DNA from: QHVT01 sp036387915
Lineage (GTDB): Bacteria; Acidobacteriota; Thermoanaerobaculia; Gp7-AA8
Length of the DNA: 16,430 nucleotides
Direction of reading: 5' to 3'
Assembly: GCA_036387915.1 (NCBI GenBank)
Contig: DASVSV010000035.1
Span: 1-16,430 of the forward strand
Shown: positions 7,286-15,600 of the stretch, one piece after another
Layout of the letters: each line of letters opens with the position of its first letter
How positions within the stretch are numbered: the stretch's first letter is position 1
The notes under the pieces: generated by a model
The model's database searches: none
Told to the model about the DNA's origin: nothing
The model's input: only the letters and a program-made list of their open reading frames with translations
Made by a program: the position numbers and the translations under genes

Positions 7286-7313
7286 GGAGCGGCGGGCTGA
7301 AGCCCGCCGCTCC
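7286..7313 (-). terminator. Perfect 12-bp GC-rich hairpin after the M16 peptidase gene
   Basis: GGAGCGGCGGGC (7286-7297) pairs exactly with GCCCGCCGCTCC (7302-7313) around a 4-base loop that reads TTCA on the minus strand. It begins 6 bases after the M16 stop codon (7320-7322), as a transcription terminator would, but no T tract follows. The sequence also looks like the short dispersed GC palindromes (REP-like) seen between genes in many GC-rich genomes. Confidence 0.5.
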
Positions 7314-7319
7314 ACGTAA

Positions 7320-9305
7320 TCACTTCGAAAAGACGTCGTCCACGCTGACGATCTTCACGTTCTCGGGTTTGATGTTCAGCTTGTAGCTGCCGATCACCTT
7401 GTCCTCTTCCGCGAGCTGCGGTTTCGGCGCGTCGTACTTGATCGACGACGGCTCGTCCTTCAGCAGCGTGTCCCGCAATCCCTCGGCATCCCTGGTGACG
7501 ATCACCACCTGGAGGTTCTTCGCCGAGAGGTACTTCTTGATCGCCTTGTTGACGTCGTCGCGCGTGAGCTTCGCGTACGCGGCGCGCATCGTCTCGGCGT
7601 AGTCGCCGATGCCGTACCACCACGAATCGAGCGCGTAGCCGAGGCGCTGGTTCTGGTTGGCGGTGAGCAGGTAGACGTTCTTCATCATGTAATCGCGGGT
7701 CTTGTCGAAGTCCTCCTGCGACAGACCGTTGTCGATCATCTTCTGCGTCTCGTACAGCGCCAGGCGCATGGCCATCTGCGCGTTCTCCGGGACCACCGGA
7801 CGGATCCAGATCTCGAAGAGCTGATTGCGGCGGGCGATGTTCGGCGACGGGAAGAACTGATTGCCGGGGCGATTGAAGTACTCGATGTACGCGTAGTCGC
7901 CGTAGTTCAGGCCGCGCGCCTCACGGATGCGGTCGTACAGGTGCGACATCGACGCGCGATGCTCGCCGAGCCACGCCCGGGCGACGTTGAGCGCCGCAAA
8001 GTCGGCGGCGTTGCGCGTCACCGGAATGGGGTGGCCCATCGAGATGGCCGTCGCGCGCGTTTCCTTCTTCACGATCTGCACGGCGAGGCCCTGCGGGGCC
8101 TTCCCCTTGTACGGCGTGAGCTGGGCGATGGCCTGCTCCTCGCCGCCGGCGCCGAGCGCGCCGAGGTCGGCAGTCAACCTCTTGACCAGCGTCTCGGGGT
8201 AATCGCCGGAGAGGCCGATGACCACGTTCGTGGCGTTGTAATTGTCGGCCACGAACTTCTTCACGTCGTCGAGCGTGATCGACTTGAGGCCCGCCACCGT
8301 GCCGAGGACCGTGTGGCCGTATGGCGTGCCGTCGAAGATCACGTTCTGGAGCTGTTCTTTGCCCAGTTCCTCTTCATTGTTGTTGCGCAGGTCCTGCTGC
8401 AGCGCGTTGAGCTGCTGGTCCTTGAGGCGCTGGAAATCCTCCTCGCGGAAACCGGGCGTGAGGAGCTGCGGCAGCACGATGCCCAGGAAGCGGTCGACGT
8501 TTTCCTTGTGCACCACGCCGGTGAAGGTCGTCATCTCCTTGTCGACCTGGCCGTAGAACGCGCCCGCGATCGGGTAGAGGGCCTTGTTGATCTCGTCGAT
8601 GCGCATCTCTTTCGAGCCGGCGTCGGTGATCATCGACGAGGCGAGCTGCGCGAGACCTTCCTTGCCTTTCGGGTCGGTGCCCGAGCCGACCGTGAAGAGG
8701 AGCTTGACCATCACGTTCGGGAGCACCGACTTCTGCTCGACGAAGCGGATCTGCGCCTGCTGCCCGCCCTGCGACGCGGCGGAAGTCATCGACTGCAGCG
8801 ACGGGATCTTCCTGACGTCGTCCGCCAGCGGCTGCTGGGAGAGCGTCGTCACGACGAGGTTCTTGTCGGTGAAGTACTTCTGCGCGGTCTGCTGGATGGA
8901 GGCCGGCGTGATGGTGGCCAGCTCGCGGAAGTAGCGGTTGATCGTGTCGTACGAGCGCTCGAAGTGCGCGAAGCTGGCGACGGTCGACGCGATGGCGTCG
9001 GTGTTGTCGAGCGCGCGCACGAACGAGTAGCGCGCGTTCGACTTCGCGTCGGCGACGCGCGTGGCGTCGAGCTGCGTGGCGCGCAGCTTGGCGAACGTCT
9101 CCAGGATCGAGTCGCGGACGTACGTCGCGTCCTTGCCGTCCTTCACGCGCGCGAAGACGGTGAAGAGCGTCGGGTCGACGTTCGGTCCGCCGAAGAAGAA
9201 GAGCTGGTCGACTTTCTGCTCCTGCTCGACGAGGCGCTTGTAGAGGTCGGAGGTCTGGCCGAACGAGAGGTCGAACATGACGTCGAACGCGCCCTGCTCC
9301 TTCAT
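7320..9305 (-). CDS. M16 metallopeptidase, C-terminal portion (downstream of a frameshift)
   Basis: These 661 residues continue the M16 (pitrilysin/insulinase-like) peptidase encoded at 9302-10159. The homologous frame is actually open from about 9428, giving 41 more residues before the ATG at 9305 (from HFTVDIP to HGPAALQ), with no start codon among them, so the piece is not an independent gene. It holds the rest of the first M16 unit and a second M16-like half (from about VEQKSVLPNVMVKLLFTVGSG), in which the zinc motif is replaced by a sequence such as GLAQLASSMI. That half is therefore non-catalytic and would form the clam-shell partner, as usual in fused M16 enzymes. It ends in a lysine-rich tail and TGA, followed by a 12-bp hairpin. 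It would act on peptides in the periplasm or outside the cell. Confidence 0.85.
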   Translation of the reverse strand: MKEQGAFDVMFDLSFGQTSDLYKRLVEQEQKVDQLFFFGGPNVDPTLFTVFARVKDGKDATYVRDSILETFAKLRATQLDATRVADAKSNARYSFVRALDNTDAIASTVASFAHFERSYDTINRYFRELATITPASIQQTAQKYFTDKNLVVTTLSQQPLADDVRKIPSLQSMTSAASQGGQQAQIRFVEQKSVLPNVMVKLLFTVGSGTDPKGKEGLAQLASSMITDAGSKEMRIDEINKALYPIAGAFYGQVDKEMTTFTGVVHKENVDRFLGIVLPQLLTPGFREEDFQRLKDQQLNALQQDLRNNNEEELGKEQLQNVIFDGTPYGHTVLGTVAGLKSITLDDVKKFVADNYNATNVVIGLSGDYPETLVKRLTADLGALGAGGEEQAIAQLTPYKGKAPQGLAVQIVKKETRATAISMGHPIPVTRNAADFAALNVARAWLGEHRASMSHLYDRIREARGLNYGDYAYIEYFNRPGNQFFPSPNIARRNQLFEIWIRPVVPENAQMAMRLALYETQKMIDNGLSQEDFDKTRDYMMKNVYLLTANQNQRLGYALDSWWYGIGDYAETMRAAYAKLTRDDVNKAIKKYLSAKNLQVVIVTRDAEGLRDTLLKDEPSSIKYDAPKPQLAEEDKVIGSYKLNIKPENVKIVSVDDVFSK

Positions 9306-10159
9306 CTGCAGCGCGGCCGGTCCGTGGAAGGCGACCGTGACCCACGGAATGGTGGGGGAGGTCCAGGGAACGTGCGCGTAGACCGGGCCTTTGTGCTCCG
9401 GCTCCTGCGGGATGTCGACGGTGAAGTGCCCTGCTTCCAGTCACCCCAGTATTTCTCGACCAGCGGGAAGACGCGGTTCGGCTCGACGTCGCCGGCCACG
9501 ATGATGGTGGTCTTCTCCGGACGGTACCAGCGCGAGAAGAAGGTCTTCGCGTACTCGTACTGGTTGGGCATGTCCTCGATGTCTTTGATGAAGCCCATCG
9601 TGGTGTGCTTGTACGGGTGCGTGGTGTACGCGGCGTCGCGCTGCACTTCGATGATCTTGCGGATCGGGCTCTGCGAGTTCTTGTTGTACTCGCCCAGCAC
9701 CGCCCGCGCCTCGGTCTTGAAGACTTCCTCGCTGTACGAGAGGTTCTTGAAGCGGTCGGCCTCGATCTCGAGCATCTTCTCGAGGTCGTCCTTGGCGAAG
9801 GTGACGTGGTAGTTCGTCAGGTCGTCCGAGGTGTACGCGTTCTGCCGCGCGCCCGCCTTGGTGATGATGGCGTTGTAAGCCTCGGGCGAGTACTTCTCCG
9901 TACCGCGGAACATCACGTGCTCGAAAAAGTGCGCGAAGCCCGACTTGCCCGGCTCGACCTCGTTGCGCGAGCCGGTCTGCACCGGGATCTGCAGCGAGAC
10001 GATGTTCGGGAAGCCGGTCGGCACCACGATGACCTTCAGGCCGTTCGGGAGCGTTTTCTCCGAGGCCTTGAAGGGGAGGATGTCGGCTGCCTGCGCGAAG
10101 GCCGCGGCCGGCAGTGCGAGCGCACAAAGTGCGGCCGCCAGGATGCGTGAACGAAACAT
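9302..10159 (-). CDS. M16 metallopeptidase, signal peptide and catalytic N-terminal domain (frameshifted)
   Basis: The protein starts with a signal peptide (residues 1-22, ending AAAFAQA), so it is exported. The M16 zinc motif HxxEH is HFFEH at 77-81 (H77, E80 catalytic, H81), and E157 in LGEYNK, 76 residues further on, is the expected third zinc ligand. RWYRPEKTTIIVAGDV (210-225) is typical of the end of the first M16 lobe. Homology stops at WGDWKQG (238-244); the remaining 41 residues are Arg/Ser/Pro-rich out-of-frame translation. The family sequence resumes in the next frame one base back. Restoring one base gives a single protein of about 946 residues, normal for fused two-lobe M16 enzymes. 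A good ribosome binding site (AAGGAG) lies upstream of the ATG at 10159. As written the enzyme would be truncated. Confidence 0.85.
   Translation of the reverse strand: MFRSRILAAALCALALPAAAFAQAADILPFKASEKTLPNGLKVIVVPTGFPNIVSLQIPVQTGSRNEVEPGKSGFAHFFEHVMFRGTEKYSPEAYNAIITKAGARQNAYTSDDLTNYHVTFAKDDLEKMLEIEADRFKNLSYSEEVFKTEARAVLGEYNKNSQSPIRKIIEVQRDAAYTTHPYKHTTMGFIKDIEDMPNQYEYAKTFFSRWYRPEKTTIIVAGDVEPNRVFPLVEKYWGDWKQGTSPSTSRRSRSTKARSTRTFPGPPPPFRGSRSPSTDRPRCR
9428..9430 (-). other. Point frameshift inside the M16 peptidase gene
   Basis: The codon for G244 (9430-9428) and the codon for the His that begins the downstream frame (9428-9426) share one base, so a single C is missing in what would read GGC CAC. 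No X-XXY-YYZ slippery heptamer is present at the junction, so programmed slippage is not supported. The cause is either a real mutation or a sequencing/assembly error. Confidence 0.75.
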
Positions 10160-10358
10160 AGTTCTCCTTGTTGTCGAAAAGATGAAGCGGCGAAGTCTAC
10201 AGGCGGCGTTCCCGGAACGGAGTACGCCACCGCGTGTCTACGGCGTAAATCGCCTTCTGGTTTGCGAAAACGTGTGCCGGAGTGAGGTCATGCCGCCTGG
10301 CAGGCGTCGAGCCCGCCGGAACTCACCGCGTTTTCCGCTTTGACACCGGAACCTCCCC
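10160..10358. other. Intergenic region upstream of the M16 gene
   Basis: About 200 bases without a convincing gene. They hold the M16 ribosome binding site (AAGGAG on the minus strand, next to 10160) and must hold the M16 promoter unless the small upstream membrane-protein gene supplies it. A short palindrome, CGCCTG-G-CAGGCG (10294-10306), is present. No clear -35/-10 pair and no U-tract terminator were found. Confidence 0.4.
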
Positions 10359-10652
10359 TTACGGGCTCGCGACCTTGCGGCTCTGCGACGCGTCGGGATC
10401 GAGCGGGCCTTCCTTGAGGTCCTCGCGGATGATCAGGTCGAGGAAGAGCTCGCGGACGCCTTCGCGTCCTCTTTCGCGGTAAACGCGGCGGACATCAGCA
10501 GGCCTGAGGCTGATGCCGGTCATCGTCTCGAGGTACTGGCAGAAGACCTTGGCTCGCGAGCGGAACGAGATGATGAGGATGAGCAGCAGGATGCCGGCCG
10601 AGATGAGCGGCAATGCCGAGGCGAGCGTGTCGAAACGAAAGAGATTGGACAT
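10359..10652 (-). CDS. Small single-pass membrane protein, function unknown
   Basis: A 97-residue protein not recognised as a named family. Residues 13-30 (ALPLISAGILLLILIISF) form one transmembrane helix, followed by a basic RSRAK that would stay in the cytoplasm. The soluble part (35-82) is amphipathic and charged, with PADVRRVYRERGREGVRELFLD-type helical character and an acidic end. The hydrophobicity pattern and protein-like composition argue for a real gene rather than chance. The start at 10652 has only a weak GGTCCC-type ribosome site. It is divergent from the Rof-like gene, with 89 bases between the two starts, and is followed after 199 bases by the M16 peptidase on the same strand. 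Confidence 0.6.
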   Translation of the reverse strand: MSNLFRFDTLASALPLISAGILLLILIISFRSRAKVFCQYLETMTGISLRPADVRRVYRERGREGVRELFLDLIIREDLKEGPLDPDASQSRKVASP

Positions 10653-10741
10653 CGGGACCGCGCGAGATCGTAGCAGATGTGCGACGGCGCTTCAGCCGCT
10701 CCCGGCATCTTCCTTGTAAGAGTCGAGCGCGGAGGATTTGC
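10653..10741. promoter_or_regulatory. Divergent intergenic region between membrane protein and rof-like gene
   Basis: These 89 bases separate two genes read in opposite directions and should hold both promoters. On the plus strand a strong ribosome binding site, GGAGG at 10731-10735, stands 6 bases before the ATG at 10742. No unambiguous -35/-10 pair was found on either strand. Confidence 0.4.
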
Positions 10742-10975
10742 ATGTCCGAGGAACGTTACGAGCCGGTTTCCTGCGACTACCACGACCAGCTCGAAGCCGC
10801 CGCGATGCACAAGTCGGAAGTGGAGATCGAGTTCGATCTGGACGGAGTGACACAGAAGGAGAAGGGGCGGGTCGAGGATGTCTACACGGCCGAAGGCGCG
10901 GAGTTCATCCGCTTCGCCTCCGACTCCGGTCCGCTGGAGATCCGGCTCGACCACATCATCTCGATGAAAGAGTAG
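10742..10975 (+). CDS. rof: Rof/YaeO-like Rho-binding antiterminator
   Basis: A 77-residue protein resembling Rof (YaeO), which in E. coli binds transcription termination factor Rho and blocks its RNA-binding site, lowering Rho-dependent termination. The family N-terminal signature is present as Y6-x-P-V-x-C11-D12-x-x-D15-x-L17-E18, followed by the Sm-like beta-barrel: VEIEFDLDG, KGRVEDVYTAEG, EFIRFAS and the closing EIRLDHIISM (66-75), corresponding to the RLDKI-type strand of the E. coli protein. The start is fixed by GGAGG 6 bases upstream and by the signature right after it; an in-frame opening further upstream has no family similarity. It stands alone on the plus strand, followed after 34 bases by a membrane-protein gene. 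Identification is by motif memory, not a search. Confidence 0.72.
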   Translation: MSEERYEPVSCDYHDQLEAAAMHKSEVEIEFDLDGVTQKEKGRVEDVYTAEGAEFIRFASDSGPLEIRLDHIISMKE

Positions 10976-11009
10976 GGCCACCCGCTCTGTTACCATTGCC
11001 GAGTCGGTC

Positions 11010-11714
11010 ATGCCCAAGGTCCTTTTCTACACCGGTACGGCATTCTGCCTCTTTCTGGCGCTGACCAGCGCCGCGGAGGCTGCCCGGGAACTGCGCGACG
11101 GAGCGCTCGCGTTCGCCGGCCTGCCAGGCGGCCCGAACGCGCTCTGGACCATCGTGGCCGCGTTCGTTTCGGGACTGGCCATCGCCGGCCTCTTCCTGCG
11201 CATGGCCGCCCTGCTCGCGGCGCGCAACCTCTTCGCCGCGTTCGTGGCCCTGCTGGCCGTGACCGCGGCGACGTTCACCCTCGCCGCCGTGCTGTTCCTG
11301 CAGTGGCGGATCACTGCCATCGGCGGCACAGCACTCGACGAGATCCACTTCGCGGCGATCATGGTCCTCGGCTTCTTCGTCTCGCTGAGCATCCTCTCGC
11401 TGCGCCCCTACTTCAGCATCCAGGCGAGCCGCTTTCTCTCCGCCCTCGTCTTCTTCCCCCTGCCCCTCTTCGCCCTGATCGTGTCGCAGGAGATGTTCCT
11501 GCGCACCTCGACGGCCCCGCTCCCCGCGTCCTCTCCGGCGTCGCGGGTCTTCTTCGCCGTCCTGGCCCTGCTCTTCGTCTCCATCGCCGTCCACTCCATC
11601 CGCCACCGCCACCTCTTCCTCGAGATGACGAACCTCCGCGAGCTGCTGGATTCGCGCGTCGATCCGGGGTCGCGTCACGGACGGCCCATCGGCGGCGTGG
11701 CGTTTGATTCGTAA
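11010..11714 (+). CDS. Polytopic integral membrane protein, function unknown
   Basis: A 234-residue protein with about six hydrophobic segments, near residues 5-25 (possibly a signal anchor), 45-65, 73-97, 112-131, 142-160 and 180-198, ending in a polar tail with LFLEMTNLRELLDSR. I do not recognise the family and see no catalytic motif. The ribosome site before the ATG at 11010 is weak. Its TAA (11712-11714) is directly followed by the GTG of the M23 peptidase gene, with no bases between, so the two are very probably translated from one message and may work in the same envelope process. Confidence 0.72.
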   Translation: MPKVLFYTGTAFCLFLALTSAAEAARELRDGALAFAGLPGGPNALWTIVAAFVSGLAIAGLFLRMAALLAARNLFAAFVALLAVTAATFTLAAVLFLQWRITAIGGTALDEIHFAAIMVLGFFVSLSILSLRPYFSIQASRFLSALVFFPLPLFALIVSQEMFLRTSTAPLPASSPASRVFFAVLALLFVSIAVHSIRHRHLFLEMTNLRELLDSRVDPGSRHGRPIGGVAFDS

Positions 11715-12581
11715 GTGGCCGCCCTCCGTCTTTTCATCCTCACCGTCGCCCTTCCGCTGATCGTCATCACGATGCTCTGGCGGCGCTCGCGCAGGCCGTT
11801 GAGCGGGTGGATTGCGACACTCTTGCTGGCGTCGGGGATCGTGGGGTTCAGTGTGCTGGCCGCGCCGTGGGGGATCTTCGGGCTGCCGGTGCGTTACCTG
11901 CTGATCGTGCTGTTCGTGGCGGCCGTGGTGAGGTCGTTGCGGCGCGCGCCGGCCGAGGAGTCGAAGCCGGAGTCGCCGTTGCGGGCGCTGGTGAAGGTGT
12001 TGATGGGCGTCTTCTTCGGCGGCGTGGCCATCGGCGTCCTGCGCGGACATCAGGTGCCGCCGGGAGCGATCGATCTCGCGTTTCCGTTGCGCGACGGCGC
12101 GTACATGGCCGGCCATGGCGGCAGCACGTCCGCCGCGAACATGCATCACTACCACCCCACGCAAAAGTACGCCCTCGACATCATGAAAGTGAACGGCGCG
12201 GGGATGCGCGCGCGCGGATTCTTCCCCGCCGACAACACCCGCTACCGGATCTTCGGCACGCCGGTGCTCAGCCCATGCGACGGGACCGTGCGCGCGGCGG
12301 TCGACGGGCTGCCGGACCGGCGCGATGAAAAGGCGCTGCCCGGCAATCACGTGATCGTCCGCTGCGGCGACGTCGACGTGCTGCTCGCGCACCTGCAGCG
12401 CGGCAGCGTGGCCGTCCGCCCCGGCGCACCGCTGCGCAAAGGTCAGCCCCTCGGCCGCGTCGGCAACTCCGGCAACACCACCGAGCCCCACCTGCACATC
12501 CACGCGGAACGCAACGGCGCCGGCGTGCCGGTGACGTTCGACGGGGAGTGGCTGGTGCGGAACGAAGTGCTGCGGCGCTGA
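11715..12581 (+). CDS. Membrane-anchored M23 (LytM-type) metallopeptidase
   Basis: A 288-residue protein with a membrane-embedded N-terminal half (hydrophobic stretches near 4-21, 31-50, 52-72 and 92-109) and an M23 domain from about 140 to 285. M23 enzymes are zinc endopeptidases that cut peptidoglycan cross-bridges, and some degenerate members only regulate amidases. The C-terminal LGRVGNSGNTTEPHLHIH block (246-263) carries the HxH pair H259/H261, and H226 in LLAHLQRG matches the catalytic-side His. The first zinc ligands appear as YALD (D155) with a His within H144-H147, a spacing unlike the simple HxxxD form, so activity is likely but not certain. The GTG start abuts the stop of the preceding membrane-protein gene, indicating an operon. 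Predicted location is the cytoplasmic membrane with the peptidase domain outside. Confidence 0.82.
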   Translation: MAALRLFILTVALPLIVITMLWRRSRRPLSGWIATLLLASGIVGFSVLAAPWGIFGLPVRYLLIVLFVAAVVRSLRRAPAEESKPESPLRALVKVLMGVFFGGVAIGVLRGHQVPPGAIDLAFPLRDGAYMAGHGGSTSAANMHHYHPTQKYALDIMKVNGAGMRARGFFPADNTRYRIFGTPVLSPCDGTVRAAVDGLPDRRDEKALPGNHVIVRCGDVDVLLAHLQRGSVAVRPGAPLRKGQPLGRVGNSGNTTEPHLHIHAERNGAGVPVTFDGEWLVRNEVLRR

Positions 12582-12604
12582 CGCGCTCCACTATTTGTAG
12601 AGTG

Positions 12605-12642
12605 GGTGGGCGTCCGCCCTCACACTGCACACCTCCGTGTGC
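12605..12642 (+). terminator. Possible tandem hairpins between the M23 and dnaE genes
   Basis: GGGCG (12608-12612) can pair with CGCCC (12615-12619), and GCACAC (12627-12632) pairs exactly with GTGTGC (12637-12642) around CTCC. Both lie in the 102-base gap after the M23 stop. The stems are short and no T run follows, so terminator function is only suggested. Confidence 0.25.
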
Positions 12643-12683
12643 CAATCGCGACGGGCGTGCGGCAAACTGGCGGCCGTCCGGTC

Positions 12684-15600
12684 ATGTCCTTCGTTCATCT
12701 CCATCTCCACACTGAATACTCACTGCTCGACGGTGCCTCCCGGCCGGAGGAGCTCGCGAAGCGCGTGGCGAAGCAGGGCATGCCTGCGTGTGCCATCACC
12801 GATCACGGCAACATGTTCGGGGCGGTCGAGTTCTACAACGCCATGAAGAAGGAGGGCGTGAAACCGATCATCGGCTGCGAGATGTACGTGGCCTACGGTT
12901 CACGTCACGACAAGGCCGGCGTCGAGGACGGGCAGGCCGACGCCGGCGCGAACAATCACCTCATCGTGCTGGCCCAGAACGACACCGGCTACAAGAACCT
13001 GGTCAAGCTCGTCAGCGCCGGGTATACCGAGGGGTTTTATTACAAGCCGCGCATCGACAAGGAGTTGCTGCGCGAGCATCGCGAGGGACTGATCGTCCTC
13101 TCGTCGTGCCTGAAAGGTGAAGTCTCGCAGGCGCTGGCCGGCGGCAACTGGCAGAAGGCCAAGGACGCCGCGCTGACGTACCGCGACATCCTCGGGCCGG
13201 AGAACTTCTTTCTCGAGATCCAGGACCACGGCATTCCGGATCAGCAGAAGATCGTCCCGATGATGGCCAGGCTCGGCGACGAGACCGGGCTGCAGCTCGT
13301 CGGCACGAACGACTCGCACTACCTCGACAAGTCCGACGCCTTCGCGCACGAAGTGCTGCTCTGCATCGGTACCGGCAAGACCCTCAACGACGAGAAGCGG
13401 ATGAAGTTCTACTCCGACGACTTCTACGTCAAGAACGCCGACGAGATGCGCCGCGTCTTCGCCGACTATCCGCAGGCCGCCGAGAACACGCTGCGCATCG
13501 CCGAGCGGGTCAACCTCTCGCTCGACGTGAAGGGGCATCACCTCCCGAAGTTTCCCGTGCCCGAAGGCTCCACGCTCGCGGATCACTTCGCGAACGTGGC
13601 GCGCATCGGCCTCGACAAACGGCTGGCGTCGATGGCCCATCTCTTCGCGGCGAAGCGCAAGAAGCACGAGGTGGCCGAGTATTGGGAGCGCCTCGAGCGC
13701 GAGATCGAGATCATCAAGGGGATGCAGTTCCCCGGCTACTTCCTCGTGGTCTGGGACTTCATCAAATTCGCGAAAGACCACGGCATCCCGGTCGGTCCGG
13801 GCCGCGGCTCGGCGGCCGGCTCGGTCGTAGCGTGGGCGCTGGAGATCACCAACGTCGATCCTCTCGACTACGACCTGCTCTTCGAGCGCTTCCTCAATCC
13901 CGAGCGCATCTCGATGCCCGACATCGACCTCGACTTCTGCATGAACCGCCGCGGCGAGGTCATCGACTACGTGCGCGCCACATACGGCGCGGAGAACGTC
14001 GCGCAGATCATCACCTTCGGGACGATGGCCGCGAAGTCGGTCGTCCGCGACGTGGGCCGAGTCCTCGGTCATCAGTACGCGTTCGTCGACAAGATCTCGA
14101 AGATGATCCCGGGCGGCCCGGGCGTCACGCTGACCGACGCGAAGAAGGACTCGCCGATGCTGGCCGACGCCATCAAGAACGACGAGGAAGTGCGCAAGAT
14201 CATCGAGATCGGCGAGAAGCTGGAAGGTCTGTCCCGTCACGCCGGCATGCACGCCGCGGGCGTGGTCATCACGCCGGAGCCGGTCACGAATTACGTGCCG
14301 CTCTACCGCACCAACCGCGATGAAATCGTGACGCAGTTCGACATGCGCGTGGTCGAGAAGATGGGCCTCGTCAAGATGGACTTCCTCGGCCTGCGCACGC
14401 TGACGGTCATCGACGACGCCATCAAATCGGCCAAGGCCGTCGACGGCATGGACATCGACATCGACGCCCTGCCGCTGGACGACCCGGAAGTCTTCCGCCT
14501 CTTCCAGGAAGGGCGCACCAAGGGCGTGTTCCAGTTCGAGTCGGGGGGCATGGTGGACCTGCTCCGCAAGGCGCGCCCGACCCAGTTCGAGGACCTGGCC
14601 GCGCTGAACGCGCTCTATCGCCCCGGCGCGCTCGACGCGGGCATGGTCGACGAGTACGTGAAGCGCAAGAACGGCAAGACGGTGAAGTACGTCGTGCCGG
14701 CCATGAAGGAAGTGCTCGAGGAGACGTACGGCGTCATCGTCTACCAGGAGCAGGTCATGCAGATCGCGCAGAAGGTCGCGAACTACTCGCTCGGCCAGGC
14801 CGACCTGCTCCGCAAGGCCATGGGCAAGAAGGACGCCGAGGTCATGGCCAAGGAGCGTGGCGGATTCGTGATCGGCGCCGTGAACAACGGCTACGACAAG
14901 AAGAAGGCGAACGAGATCTTCGATTACATCGAGCCGTTCGCGCGCTACGGCTTCAACAAGTCGCACTCGGTCGCGTACGCGCTGGTGGCGTATCAGACGG
15001 CCTGGCTGAAGGTGCATTACCCGCGGCACTTCATGGCGGCGCTGATGTCGTCGGAAATGGACCGCACCGACGCGGTGGTGAAGTTCATCGGCGAAGCGAA
15101 GCAGATGGGCATCGAGGTGCTGCCGCCGGACGTCAACGAGTCGAACATGTTCTTTACGGTCGTAAAGAGCGAGGCGGGTCAGAACATCCGCTTCGGCCTC
15201 GGCGCGGTAAAGGGCGTCGGCGAAGGGGCGGTGGAGTCGATCCTCCTGGCGCGCCAGAAGGTCGGCCGCTTCACCTCCCTCCTCGGCTTCTGCGAGGAGG
15301 TCGACCTCCGCGCCTGCAACAAGAAGGTGCTCGAGGCGCTGGTGAAGTCGGGCTCGTTCGATTTCATCGGCACGTCGCGCCGCGCGCTCTTCGAGCAGCT
15401 CGACTCGACCTCCGACTCCGCGCAGCGCGCGAAGGAGGAGAAGGAGCGCGGACAGAACTCGCTCTTCGGCATGTTCGCCGCCGCTGCACCGAAGACGACC
15501 GGCTCGTCCCCGCAGCTGCGCATCGCGCCGGAGTGGCCGGAGGACGAGCGGCTGCGCTACGAGAAAGAAACGCTCGGCTTCTACATCACCGGCCATCCGC

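Noticed and set aside
9420..9445. Programmed -1 ribosomal frameshifting in the M16 gene
   Set aside because: No X-XXY-YYZ slippery heptamer is present at the junction and no adjacent strong stem was found; a simple one-base loss explains the data.
7941..9812. A 623-codon plus-strand open frame opposite the M16 gene
   Set aside because: Shadow of the M16 coding sequence, with Arg/Val/Glu-rich low-complexity translation and no family motif; it also runs across the frameshift site.
10340..10345. TTGACA resembling a -35 box on the plus strand
   Set aside because: No -10-like hexamer lies 16-18 bases downstream and no plus-strand gene starts nearby; chance match.
10956..12503. A 515-codon minus-strand open frame opposite the membrane protein and M23 genes
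   Set aside because: It covers two real plus-strand genes and their junction, and gives a His/Gln/Glu/Arg-rich sequence without folds or motifs.
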